Assembly: GCA_041665605.1 (NCBI GenBank)
Contig: JBAYIO010000013.1
Location: forward strand, 9,261 to 73,260
Origin: CAIPAT01 sp041665605
GTDB lineage: Bacteria > Verrucomicrobiota > Lentisphaeria > Victivallales > Victivallaceae
Direction of reading: 5' to 3'
DNA: 64,000 nucleotides
The notes under the pieces are model-generated. The model had not been told where the DNA came from. It saw nothing but the letters and a program-made list of their open reading frames with translations, and searched no databases. Made by a program: the position numbers and the translations under genes. Below are positions 1-8,000 of this stretch, in pieces (the stretch's first letter is position 1; every line of letters begins with the position of its first letter).

Positions 1-731
1 GGGGCCGTACCTACATGTCCCGCTGGAACCGTCTTTATGCAAAAAGCGGCGGCCTCTGGATTCATAAAGGCAGCCATGACTTTGATATTTTCAACTGGCT
101 GCTGGATTTTCCGAAACCGGTCAAGGTCAGCGCTTTCGCCGGAATTGACGTGCTCAATCCGCAGCATATTCCGTTTCCGGTAAAAGCCGATATGCCGGTC
201 GGTCCGACCTGCCATAAATGTGCTTACAGAGAGATTTGCCCGGACGTTTACAAGATTGATGATATCCAGAACAGCGCCTGGGGCGACCGGGCGGTTGATT
301 CCGACGGTTATTCCAAAGACCTCTGCATGTACACTTCCGACAAAGACACCCATGACAACGGCATTGCGATCGTCGAATATGAAAACGGCGCCAAGGCCAG
401 CCATCTCGAATGTTTTATCACTCCGATGAGCGATCGCCTCTACACCGTGGTTGGTGATCGCGGCCAGGCTGAAGTCAGTCTGGAAAAGCGGACTATCATT
501 ATCCGGCCGCGCTGGAGCAAGGAAGTGATCACATACCATATTCCTGAGGGCGAGGGCGGTCACGGCGGCGCCGACCCCATGTTGATAGACGCCTTTTTCA
601 GGGTGCTTAAAGGTGAAGAGAAAAACAGTTCAACAACTGAACACGGCATGTGGTCAACCGCCATCGGCCAGGCGGCGGAGATCTCGCGTCGCGAAGAGCG
701 TACCGTGAGAGTCGCCGAACTGTTCAAATAA
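1..731 (+). CDS. Gfo/Idh/MocA family oxidoreductase, C-terminal part (5' end outside window)
   Basis: The reading frame is open from base 3 of the window, so the gene begins upstream and only about the last 242 residues are seen. What is present is the substrate-binding C-terminal domain of a Gfo/Idh/MocA dehydrogenase. The stretch GGLWIHKGSHDFDIFNWLL carries the H...D pattern that these NAD(P)-dependent sugar dehydrogenases use near the substrate. Four cysteines (HKCAYREIC, and DLC further on) are extra and could bind a metal. The Rossmann domain is missing because of the window edge, so cofactor and substrate cannot be read. A strong hairpin follows the stop. The next gene belongs to the same superfamily, which suggests a sugar or inositol catabolism locus. 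The family call is firm; the substrate is unknown. Confidence 0.85.
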   Translation, partial: GRTYMSRWNRLYAKSGGLWIHKGSHDFDIFNWLLDFPKPVKVSAFAGIDVLNPQHIPFPVKADMPVGPTCHKCAYREICPDVYKIDDIQNSAWGDRAVDSDGYSKDLCMYTSDKDTHDNGIAIVEYENGAKASHLECFITPMSDRLYTVVGDRGQAEVSLEKRTIIIRPRWSKEVITYHIPEGEGGHGGADPMLIDAFFRVLKGEEKNSSTTEHGMWSTAIGQAAEISRREERTVRVAELFK

Positions 732-741
732 CTTCAAAAAA

Positions 742-782
742 CGCCGGCAGCGCTTTTAATAACGCTGCCGGCGATCTCTTTT
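742..782 (+). terminator. Intrinsic terminator after the first oxidoreductase
   Basis: An 11-base perfect inverted repeat (742-752 with 763-773, arm CGCCGGCAGCG) encloses a 10-base AT-rich loop and is followed by ATCTCTTTT. It starts 11 bases after the stop codon of the truncated oxidoreductase. The T tract is interrupted by C, so termination may be incomplete. Confidence 0.75.
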
Positions 783-906
783 ATGATACCGGCATATACC
801 CGAAATGGCGATGCGGGATTCCGCAACATTCCGGATTGCTAATTTTGTTATTGATATTATGTTAACCGGAGTAATCCAGCTAATATCTTATTAAGGAACT
901 GAGTAA

Positions 907-2130
907 ATGATAAACGCCGCAATTATCGGAGTGTCCGGATTCGGACGCGTCCATTATGACGATCTTGTCCGGGAATATAAACATAAACGGGTCAACATCG
1001 CCGGGGCCGCCATTATTAATCAGGAAGAGGAAAAAGAGAGATGTGACTTTCTGAGAAGTATCGGCTGTCAGCTATTCACGGACTATAAGCAGATGCTGGA
1101 AGTTCTCCGCGGCAAAATTGATATCTGCTTCATTCCCACCGGTATCGCGATGCATGCGCCGATGAGCATCGCCGCCATGCGCGCCGGAGCCAGTGTCTAT
1201 GTGGAAAAGCCCCTTGCCGCAACCGTGCAGGAAGCCGCCGCCATACGCGAAGCGGAGCAGGAAACCGGAAAGTTTGTCGCGGTCGGATATCAGACCATGT
1301 ATCAGCCGGAAACCCGTAAAATCAAGCAATATATCCTGGACGGCAAAATCGGGCAGGTGCATACCTTGAAGACTTACGGTCTCTGGCCGCGCAATTTAGA
1401 ATACTACCAGCGCAACTCCTGGGCCGGACAACTGAAAAGCGGCGACGCCTGGGTGCTGGACAGCCCGTATAACAATGCGCTGGCGCATTACTTGAATCTC
1501 CTGAGCTTTTATGCCGGCGAATCCTTCTCCCGGCCCGCCGTCATCGCCTCCGTGCAGGCCGGGCTTTTCCATGCCAAGCCGATCCAAAGCGCCGACACCG
1601 CCTGGATAAAGGCCGTGACCGATGAAGCGAAGATCCTGCTGTTTTATGTGACTCACAGTTGCGAAGAGCAGCAGGGCCCGGTAACTGTTATCTGCGGACA
1701 ACATGGAGAGATCGAATACGACCACTTTAAAACCGTAATCCGGCTGAAGGACGGTACCGTCGAGGAATTCGCATCCTCGCAGGATCCGGCAGTCAGGAAG
1801 AACGTGATGGACGCGCTCATTTACAAACTGCAGGGCCATGACCGCTTTATTTGCAGCCTGGAAATTGCCGCCGCGCATACGATCATCTGCAACGGAGCCC
1901 ATGAATCCTGCGCCATTCACCAGGTGCCTTCCGAATATGTCAGAACCATTGAAGATGACAAAGGCGTGCGGCTGGATGTCATCCCTGGAATCAGGGACAT
2001 TATCCTGACGGCATTCCGCGAAAGCCGGCTGCCGGACAGGAATGATGCGCCCTGGATCACCTGCGGCGAAGTCATCAACATGACCGGATATAATCAGTTC
2101 CGGGGCGGAAAAACCGGAATGAACAGTTAG
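907..2130 (+). CDS. Gfo/Idh/MocA family oxidoreductase
   Basis: This 407-residue protein has an N-terminal Rossmann fold with the dinucleotide loop GVSGFGRVH at residues 8-16 and the family motif EKPLA at 100-104, where the lysine is catalytic in characterised members. The C-terminal half is the alpha/beta substrate domain. The sequence is rather divergent from the upstream oxidoreductase, so the two are not a recent duplication. The start ATG is preceded by AAGGAACTGAGTAA, a usable ribosome site. Members oxidise sugars, inositols or sugar derivatives with NAD(P); nothing here fixes the substrate. It stands alone between a terminator and the glmM promoter region. Confidence 0.85.
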   Translation: MINAAIIGVSGFGRVHYDDLVREYKHKRVNIAGAAIINQEEEKERCDFLRSIGCQLFTDYKQMLEVLRGKIDICFIPTGIAMHAPMSIAAMRAGASVYVEKPLAATVQEAAAIREAEQETGKFVAVGYQTMYQPETRKIKQYILDGKIGQVHTLKTYGLWPRNLEYYQRNSWAGQLKSGDAWVLDSPYNNALAHYLNLLSFYAGESFSRPAVIASVQAGLFHAKPIQSADTAWIKAVTDEAKILLFYVTHSCEEQQGPVTVICGQHGEIEYDHFKTVIRLKDGTVEEFASSQDPAVRKNVMDALIYKLQGHDRFICSLEIAAAHTIICNGAHESCAIHQVPSEYVRTIEDDKGVRLDVIPGIRDIILTAFRESRLPDRNDAPWITCGEVINMTGYNQFRGGKTGMNS

Positions 2131-2337
2131 CTTCCGCCGGAAGCCCGCAATCAATTTAACATGCCGGGCAGAACGCCTTATCCCGTTTAATTACTTTTAA
2201 TGTAAAAAAGTGAGCGCTGTATAGTGTTTAAAATCAACACTTTGTATTATTTGATTTTGCCCGTTTGCGGTGCTATTTTAATCCGTTGAAATTATTGCAT
2301 GATTTATCCGTTTTTTAATATTTAAGGCAAATATTTT

Positions 2338-3687
2338 ATGAGAAAACTTTTTGGCACAGACGGGGTTCGCGGCAAAGCGAATACATATCCGATAACTCCG
2401 GAGATCGCGCTTCAAATCGGCAAGGCCACGGCCTACGTTTTCGGGGCGCACGGCAAAGGCTCGATGAAGGCGGTTGTCGGCAAGGACACCCGTCTCTCCG
2501 GCTATATGATCGAGACCGCGCTGACCAGCGGACTGGTCAGCATGGGCATGAATGTGCTGGCGGTCGGCCCGATGCCGACCCCGGCGGTGGCCCATCTGAC
2601 GCGCTCGATGGGGGCTTCCTGCGGCATCATGATCACGGCTTCCCACAATCCGGCGGACGACAACGGCATCAAAATCTTCGGCGGCGACGGGTTCAAACTG
2701 CCCGACCTGGCCGAACTGCAGATTGAAGAAATCGTGCTGCGCGGGGAGATCAACAGCAGCCATATCAGCTCGGAACTGATCGGCAAAGCTTACCGCATTG
2801 ACGATGCCCGGGGCCGCTATATCGAGTTCACCAAAAGCTCCATCCGCAACCACAGCCTCAAGGGACTGAAAGTGGTGCTGGACTGCGCCAACGGCGCGGC
2901 ATATTCGATGGCGCCGCTGATTTTGAAGGAACTCGGCGCGGAAGTGATTGAAACCGCCGTTCACCCGGACGGCTCGAATATCAACCTCAACTGCGGCGCC
3001 ACCTGTATTTCCCATGCCTCCGAACTGGTGAAAAAGCACAACGCCCATCTCGGGATTTCCCTGGACGGCGACGCCGACCGCTGCATTTTCTGCGACGCCA
3101 GCGGCAATGAAGTCAACGGCGACCGGATTATTGCGCTTTGCGCACTGGATTTCAAGGCGAGAAGGCAGTTGGCCGAAGATACGGTGGTCGTGACCAGCAT
3201 GAGCAATCTCGGCCTGCATAAGGCCATGAATGCCGCCGGAATCAGGGTCGAGGAAACCGCGGTCGGCGACCGCTATGTCATCGAACGGATGCGCAACGGC
3301 GGATTCAATGTCGGCGGCGAACAGTCCGGACACATCATTTTCATGGATTACGCCACCACCGGGGACGGCATCATCACTTCGCTGCACGTATTGAAGATGA
3401 TGATCGACCGCAACAAAACCCTGGCGGAACTCGCGGACGTGATGGTGGAATATCCCCAGGTGATCAAAAGCATCAAGGTCAGGGAAAAAATCCCGTTCGA
3501 AAAACTGCCCGGACTTGCCGCGGAAATCAAAGCGTGCGAAAAAGAGCTGGACGGCTTCGGGCGCACCATCGTCAGATATTCCGGCACTGAAGATAAAATC
3601 CGGATTCTGGTCGAGGCCAAAGAACGCGCCGCGGTTGACAAGTGGACCGGGCGGCTTGAGGCGGCAGTCCAGAAGGAACTCTGCTGA
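2338..3687 (+). CDS. glmM: Phosphoglucosamine mutase GlmM
   Basis: GlmM converts glucosamine-6-phosphate to glucosamine-1-phosphate on the cytosolic route to UDP-GlcNAc, peptidoglycan and lipid A. The 449 residues match the family length. The start MRKLFGTDGVRG is typical, TASHNP (100-105) holds the phosphoserine S102, DGDADR (243-248) is the magnesium loop, GEQSGH (327-332) is the sugar-binding loop and RYSGTED near the C-terminus is the phosphate-binding loop. All are intact. A GlmU-like acetyltransferase follows 27 bases downstream, which fits the next step of the pathway. A 923-residue open frame lies antisense across this gene and its neighbours, but it is a shadow of the coding bias. 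Confidence 0.96.
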   Translation: MRKLFGTDGVRGKANTYPITPEIALQIGKATAYVFGAHGKGSMKAVVGKDTRLSGYMIETALTSGLVSMGMNVLAVGPMPTPAVAHLTRSMGASCGIMITASHNPADDNGIKIFGGDGFKLPDLAELQIEEIVLRGEINSSHISSELIGKAYRIDDARGRYIEFTKSSIRNHSLKGLKVVLDCANGAAYSMAPLILKELGAEVIETAVHPDGSNINLNCGATCISHASELVKKHNAHLGISLDGDADRCIFCDASGNEVNGDRIIALCALDFKARRQLAEDTVVVTSMSNLGLHKAMNAAGIRVEETAVGDRYVIERMRNGGFNVGGEQSGHIIFMDYATTGDGIITSLHVLKMMIDRNKTLAELADVMVEYPQVIKSIKVREKIPFEKLPGLAAEIKACEKELDGFGRTIVRYSGTEDKIRILVEAKERAAVDKWTGRLEAAVQKELC

Positions 3688-3714
3688 TTTAATTATTATT
3701 CGGAGGAAACGGCT

Positions 3715-4599
3715 GTGAAAGTGAACGTGACTGATCTCGGGTCGCCGGTTGAAATGATGCCCGTCACCTGCTGCAGAAAATTTCAGGAGATTCCGGTTGC
3801 CGGCATCTCCCTTGAAGAACGCCTCGTCTGGATGTTTGAGACCAAAGCGCCGGGCGCGGACTGGGTTATGGCAATCCGTCCCGACTTCTGGCCTTCGCCG
3901 TTCATGATCGCGCAGATTATGGAAACCGCCGACGGGATGATTATAACCAATGACGAAGGGCTGGAACTCGCACGGATGACGGTTGACGGCAAAGCGTCGG
4001 CAAAGACTGTCCGGATGGATAAGGAATCCATCCATATCAGATACCCATGGGATCTGCTGGCGGTGAATGAGAAAATCGTCGGCGCAATCGAGCAGAACAA
4101 CATCCATGGTCTCGTCCGCCAGAATGTCATCATTGACGGCATTGTCCATCTCGGCGCCGGCTCCGTGCTGCTGCCGGGGGTTTATATCGAAGGCAAGGTC
4201 GTTATCGGCGACAACTGCAAGATCGGGCCCAACTGCTATCTGCGCGGCAGCACTTATATCGGCGACAACTGCCATGTCGGCCAGGCGGTGGAAATCAAAA
4301 ACAGCCTGCTGATGAACAAGGTCAGCGCCGGACATCTGAGTTACATCGGCGATTCCGTGATCTGCCCGCAGACCAATCTCGGCGCCGGCACGATCTCCGC
4401 CAACCTGAGACACGACGGCAAAAATCACAGATCCGAAGTTTCCGGCGCGCTGCTCGATACCGGCAGACGCAAACTCGGCGTCATCATCGGCGACAATGTC
4501 CATACCGGAATCCATACCAGCATCTATCCCGGCCGCAAAATCTGGATGGGGCAGAACACCCGCCCCGGCGCAATCGTCAGCCAGGACATCAAAGCCTGA
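3715..4599 (+). CDS. GlmU-like left-handed beta-helix acetyltransferase (putative glucosamine-1-phosphate N-acetyltransferase)
   Basis: This is a 294-residue protein whose second half (from about residue 130) is a left-handed beta-helix of hexapeptide repeats. The segment AGHLSYIGD followed by NLGAGTISAN matches the GlmU acetyltransferase site, where the histidine of GHL is the catalytic base. The first 130 residues contain no complete GlmU pyrophosphorylase: the UTP-binding LAAGxGTRM loop is absent. They resemble only the distal part of the TIGR03991-type GlmU family. The GTG start at 3715 is chosen because GGAGG lies at 3702-3706. With glmM just upstream it probably acetylates GlcN-1-phosphate, and uridylylation would then need a separate enzyme. 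The specificity is inference; the fold is well supported. Confidence 0.75.
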   Translation: MKVNVTDLGSPVEMMPVTCCRKFQEIPVAGISLEERLVWMFETKAPGADWVMAIRPDFWPSPFMIAQIMETADGMIITNDEGLELARMTVDGKASAKTVRMDKESIHIRYPWDLLAVNEKIVGAIEQNNIHGLVRQNVIIDGIVHLGAGSVLLPGVYIEGKVVIGDNCKIGPNCYLRGSTYIGDNCHVGQAVEIKNSLLMNKVSAGHLSYIGDSVICPQTNLGAGTISANLRHDGKNHRSEVSGALLDTGRRKLGVIIGDNVHTGIHTSIYPGRKIWMGQNTRPGAIVSQDIKA

Positions 4600-4616
4600 T
4601 TCGCGGGACAGGTTCA

Positions 4617-4789
4617 TTTGGGACACCCCGCGCCGGCAGAACATAACAGACAGCCGACACTCCGGGATCTTGAGTGTCGGAGTGGCTGTCCAGAATGAGG
4701 TTGATGAGTGTCCAGAATGGAGTAAGCAGATTATTCTTTCTCCTGCCGCCAGATTCCTGCTTTCCGGCTGTTCGCGTGGTGTCCCCAAA
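4617..4789. repeat. MITE-like element: imperfect terminal inverted repeats with internal hairpin and direct repeats
   Basis: The left end TTTGGGACACCCCGCG (from 4617) matches the reverse complement of the right end (about 4773-4789), TTTGGGGACACCACGCG, with one gap and one mismatch. Inside lie a nested hairpin (4649-4662 with 4672-4678 and 4684-4690; arms GACAGCC/GGCTGTC and GACACTC/GAGTGTC) and two copies of TGTCCAGAATG (4687-4697, 4709-4719). It carries no gene. This layout fits a non-autonomous transposon relic. I could not find a target-site duplication. Confidence 0.45.
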
Positions 4790-4864
4790 GACGTTTTTCC
4801 CTGCTGGAAAATAGCCTTTTGCGGTGTATATTTGCAAATAACTTTTTTAGACATGGGGTTTTTT

Positions 4865-6076
4865 ATGCCGAAGGGTATTATTTTTCTTGCTGACGGGATG
4901 GCCGACCTCCCGTTGAATGAGCTGGGAGGAAAAACTCCGCTGGAAGCAGTGGATACTCCGGCCATGGACGCGATTGCCGCGCGAGGCGCCAGCGGCACTT
5001 TCCTGACCTTGCCGGAAGGGCTGCCGACCTCCTCCGACGTCGCCAACATGTCGGTGCTGGGTTTTTATCCAGAGCAGAACTATCCGGGGCGCGGGCCGAT
5101 TGAAGCCGTCAGCCAGGGGATTGCGCTGGAGGCGGATGACATTGCATGGCGCTGCAACCTGGTCACGGTTTCCGCGGACGGCATTTTGCTGGATTACTCG
5201 GCCGGGCATATTGACAACGCGGTATCCACCCGCATCATGGCCGATCTTCAGCATGAATTCGGCAGCGGTAAAGTCAGTTTTTACCCGGGCGTAAGCTACC
5301 GCAATCTGCTGGTGCTGCACGGGAGCGAATTTTCCGATAAGATTGATTATTTCAAACCTGATTCATCCCAGGGCATGCATCTTGATGAACTGAAGCTTGT
5401 GCCGCGGGCCGGCGATGCCAAAGCCGCCCATACCGTCAGGTTTCTGGAAGACCTTTTTGCCGGAACGTCCGAATTTCTGGCGGCGCACCCGCTTAACCGC
5501 GGCAAGGCGGCTCCGGCATCCCATATCTGGCCGTGGAGTCCGGGCCGGAAACCGTCGCTGCAGCAGTTTGCCGAGCGTTATTCAGGGCGCACTGGGGCGG
5601 TGATCAGCGCGGTTGACGTGATTAAAGGGCTGGCCAAATGCGCCGGCATGGATGTGATCGAGGTTCCCGGCGCGACCGGATTTATTGATACCAATTACGC
5701 GGGGAAAGTCGAGGCCGCGTTAAAAGCGTTGAAAACGCATGATTTTGTATATCTGCATGTCGAGGCGATTGATGAATGTTCCCACATGGGAGATCTGGCG
5801 CTGAAGATGCAGGCCATTGCCGATTTCGATGCCAAAATCGTCGCTCCGGTTATGAAAGCGCTGGAGAATGAGCCAGTAATTTTCGCGGTGCTGCCGGATC
5901 ACCCGGTGCCGATTGCACTGCGCCAGCATACCACCACGCCGGTGCCTGTAGCTGTTTGCGGTCCGGGCATCAACCCTGACGGCATCCGCCGCTTTACCGA
6001 AAAGGACGCGCTGGAAGGCAGTCTCGGACCGATGAAAGGCGATCAACTGATGCGCATGGTAATGAGCTTAAAATAA
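4865..6076 (+). CDS. apgM: Cofactor-independent phosphoglycerate mutase, archaeal type (ApgM)
   Basis: ApgM interconverts 3- and 2-phosphoglycerate in glycolysis without 2,3-bisphosphoglycerate. The 403-residue length, the start PKGIIFLADGMADLP, the GGKTPLEA block (21-28) and PTSSDVANMSVLG (54-66, with the likely phosphorylated serine at 57) are characteristic. Histidine- and aspartate-rich metal motifs HVEAIDECSHMGD and DHPVPI lie in the C-terminal half. The open frame runs further upstream through the MITE-like element, so the start was placed at the residue where family similarity begins. An in-frame ATG 12 bases earlier is possible. Neither has a clear Shine-Dalgarno sequence. The next gene starts 9 bases after the stop. 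Confidence 0.92.
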   Translation: MPKGIIFLADGMADLPLNELGGKTPLEAVDTPAMDAIAARGASGTFLTLPEGLPTSSDVANMSVLGFYPEQNYPGRGPIEAVSQGIALEADDIAWRCNLVTVSADGILLDYSAGHIDNAVSTRIMADLQHEFGSGKVSFYPGVSYRNLLVLHGSEFSDKIDYFKPDSSQGMHLDELKLVPRAGDAKAAHTVRFLEDLFAGTSEFLAAHPLNRGKAAPASHIWPWSPGRKPSLQQFAERYSGRTGAVISAVDVIKGLAKCAGMDVIEVPGATGFIDTNYAGKVEAALKALKTHDFVYLHVEAIDECSHMGDLALKMQAIADFDAKIVAPVMKALENEPVIFAVLPDHPVPIALRQHTTTPVPVAVCGPGINPDGIRRFTEKDALEGSLGPMKGDQLMRMVMSLK

Positions 6077-6085
6077 AAGGCGGGT

Positions 6086-7573
6086 ATGACAGATACTGAC
6101 CAAAGCAGACGTAAAAAGAGTTTTCTCATCGCCGCGGCGCTGTTTATTGCGGTGCTGTATTTTACCCGGGACGGTATTTTCAGGCCGTTATGGTTTGACG
6201 AGGCGTTGACGATCATGAATTTCATGGCCCTTCCCGGACCGGTGGAAATCTATTATAATTATGTAATCCCCAACAACCATATCGTCTATACGGTCCTGCT
6301 TAAATTATGGTCCTGCATTTACCAGCCTGTTGTCGCATTCGATGTATATCTGAGGTTGTTTTCGCTGGTGATCACGCTTGCGGCGTTCGGGATCATGTTT
6401 TGCCGGTGGAAAAAGCAGTGCGGAATCCTGGCGGTTGCGCTGGTTTGCGCCTGCTTCGCGTTCTCGCTGCCATTCGGAATTTATTCCGTTGCCGTGCGGG
6501 GATATATGCTTAGTTTTCTGCTGGTTGTCCTGGCGCTGGAATTTGCGCGGCGGTGGATTTCCGGCCCGAACTGGAAAAACGGGGCGGCTTATTTCGTGAT
6601 CAGCCTGCTGGCTGTCGGCACAATTCCTTCGAATATTATTGCTCTTGGCGCCGTGGTTTTATGTTTCGCTGAATTCCCGCTGAAGAACAGAAAATTCATT
6701 GCCCGTTTCCTGTTTTTAGCAATAATCCCGCTGATTGCGCTGGCAATTTTTTACTTTCCGGTCTCCAAAGGAGTCGCCAGGGTAATGGCGCTCAGAGAAG
6801 GCTGGAATAATGGATTCGCGGCAATGACTGCGCTCTATTTGTCGTGGGCCGTCTCATTTCTGCCGGTTATTCCTGCCGCGATTCTTGCTGTGCCGCTGAT
6901 ATTAAGGCGAAAGAATTCGTGGAGAGGTGCTTTAATTACTGTTTTAGTGCTGCTGCTGCCGGTGCCGTTCTTCCTGATTATTTCGCCGGCGCCGTTTCCC
7001 AGAGTCTTCTTTTCCGTCTGGCCGGTGTGGATGTACTTTCTCTGCCGCGGACTCGGGCATCTGTTTGCATTGCTCAGGCTGAAGAAGTTTCGCATTACGC
7101 TGAAACTGCTGCCGGTGGTGCTGGCGGCTGCGGTTGTTGCCTGCGGGATGGCGCAGCAGGAATTCAAAGAATATCTTTCGGCCAAATATGTCGGGGGGCA
7201 GGCGCTGGATGATTTTTTCAGTCCTTACTATATGAAAGACAGTTTTAATCCGTTCGACGCGGTCAAATCGCTCCAGGTGCAGGGGGCGACGGAGGGGACG
7301 GCTAAAATCTATGTCAGCTTTAATGCCGACCCGTATTCCATCGTTTTTTACGGGAAAATGCTCGGAGTCTCCCCTGATGTATGGTGTTTTGATAATCCCA
7401 GAGGGAAAGTGTTATCCCTGGAAAATAACTGCCGGCGGGCGATTCTTGCCGGAGGCGGAGACGAAAATGCATTTACCGGGCGGTTCAAGGGAAAAGTTCT
7501 TGAGCGTGCATCTCCCGGAAACAACTTCCAGCGGGTATATTCGGTCAGTGACGACAACAGCGTCAAGCCTTAA
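6086..7573 (+). CDS. GT-C fold integral membrane glycosyltransferase (family 39/PMT-like)
   Basis: This 495-residue protein has a first membrane helix at about residues 13-27 and roughly nine or ten more up to residue 360. A soluble C-terminal domain of about 120 residues follows. The short motif WFDEALTI soon after the first helix carries the acidic DE pair that marks GT-C enzymes using polyprenyl-phosphate sugar donors (ArnT, PMT, GT39/GT83). Such enzymes transfer a sugar on the outer face of the cytoplasmic membrane to lipid A, protein or a glycan. Acceptor and donor cannot be read. It follows apgM by 9 bases, so the two are probably cotranscribed. Its stop codon overlaps the stop of the convergent small gene. 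Confidence 0.75.
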   Translation: MTDTDQSRRKKSFLIAAALFIAVLYFTRDGIFRPLWFDEALTIMNFMALPGPVEIYYNYVIPNNHIVYTVLLKLWSCIYQPVVAFDVYLRLFSLVITLAAFGIMFCRWKKQCGILAVALVCACFAFSLPFGIYSVAVRGYMLSFLLVVLALEFARRWISGPNWKNGAAYFVISLLAVGTIPSNIIALGAVVLCFAEFPLKNRKFIARFLFLAIIPLIALAIFYFPVSKGVARVMALREGWNNGFAAMTALYLSWAVSFLPVIPAAILAVPLILRRKNSWRGALITVLVLLLPVPFFLIISPAPFPRVFFSVWPVWMYFLCRGLGHLFALLRLKKFRITLKLLPVVLAAAVVACGMAQQEFKEYLSAKYVGGQALDDFFSPYYMKDSFNPFDAVKSLQVQGATEGTAKIYVSFNADPYSIVFYGKMLGVSPDVWCFDNPRGKVLSLENNCRRAILAGGGDENAFTGRFKGKVLERASPGNNFQRVYSVSDDNSVKP

Positions 7574-7833
7574 TGGAAAATCATTCTCGCCACAACGACA
7601 ACAACTACAACCACGATTGTCAGAATAGTTATTACGGTAATTTTTTTGCGGCGTTTTTCGCTCCGGAGTTTATTCATGTTGCCCTGCTTCAATTGGCCAA
7701 GCACGGTTTTCATGGAGGACAGCGTAGACCTGACCGTATTGCGGACCTTGCCTTCCCGTTTCGCCATGGCGCTTTTCGGGATTTGATTCATCACATTTCT
7801 TACTCTAAGCTCTGTAAGGTCTTTATTTGCCAT
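7570..7833 (-). CDS. Small basic protein with C-terminal membrane anchor, function unknown
   Basis: This is an 87-residue protein. The first 65 residues are highly charged and helical (NKDLTELRVRN, then many Lys and Arg); the last 20 are a membrane segment with a run of eight valines, so it is probably tail-anchored with its N-terminus in the cytosol. The ATG at 7833 is preferred over the upstream TTG because GGAAAGAG precedes it. Its TAA overlaps the TAA of the convergent glycosyltransferase gene by two bases. I do not recognise a family. The strong amphipathic and anchor design, rather than homology, is the reason to believe it. Confidence 0.6.
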   Translation of the reverse strand: MANKDLTELRVRNVMNQIPKSAMAKREGKVRNTVRSTLSSMKTVLGQLKQGNMNKLRSEKRRKKITVITILTIVVVVVVVVARMIFH

Positions 7834-8000
7834 TTTCCATCTCTTTCCAAATCTCAAAACATTTCTTGAACGATGATGCTTGAATATGGATGCTCTGGTG
7901 ATTTCTCCAAATTCAATCCTCCGGCATTAATATAACCCGGCATTGGGCTGAATGCAAAAAAAGTAGCAATCCGGGATGAGGAAGGCACAGACGGGGGGCA

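Noticed and set aside
2278..5049. 923-codon open frame antisense to glmM, the GlmU-like gene and apgM
   Set aside because: It lies wholly opposite three clear genes. Its composition (rich in Ala, Asp, Phe, Gly, His) is what the complement of GC-biased codons gives, and it shows no domain.
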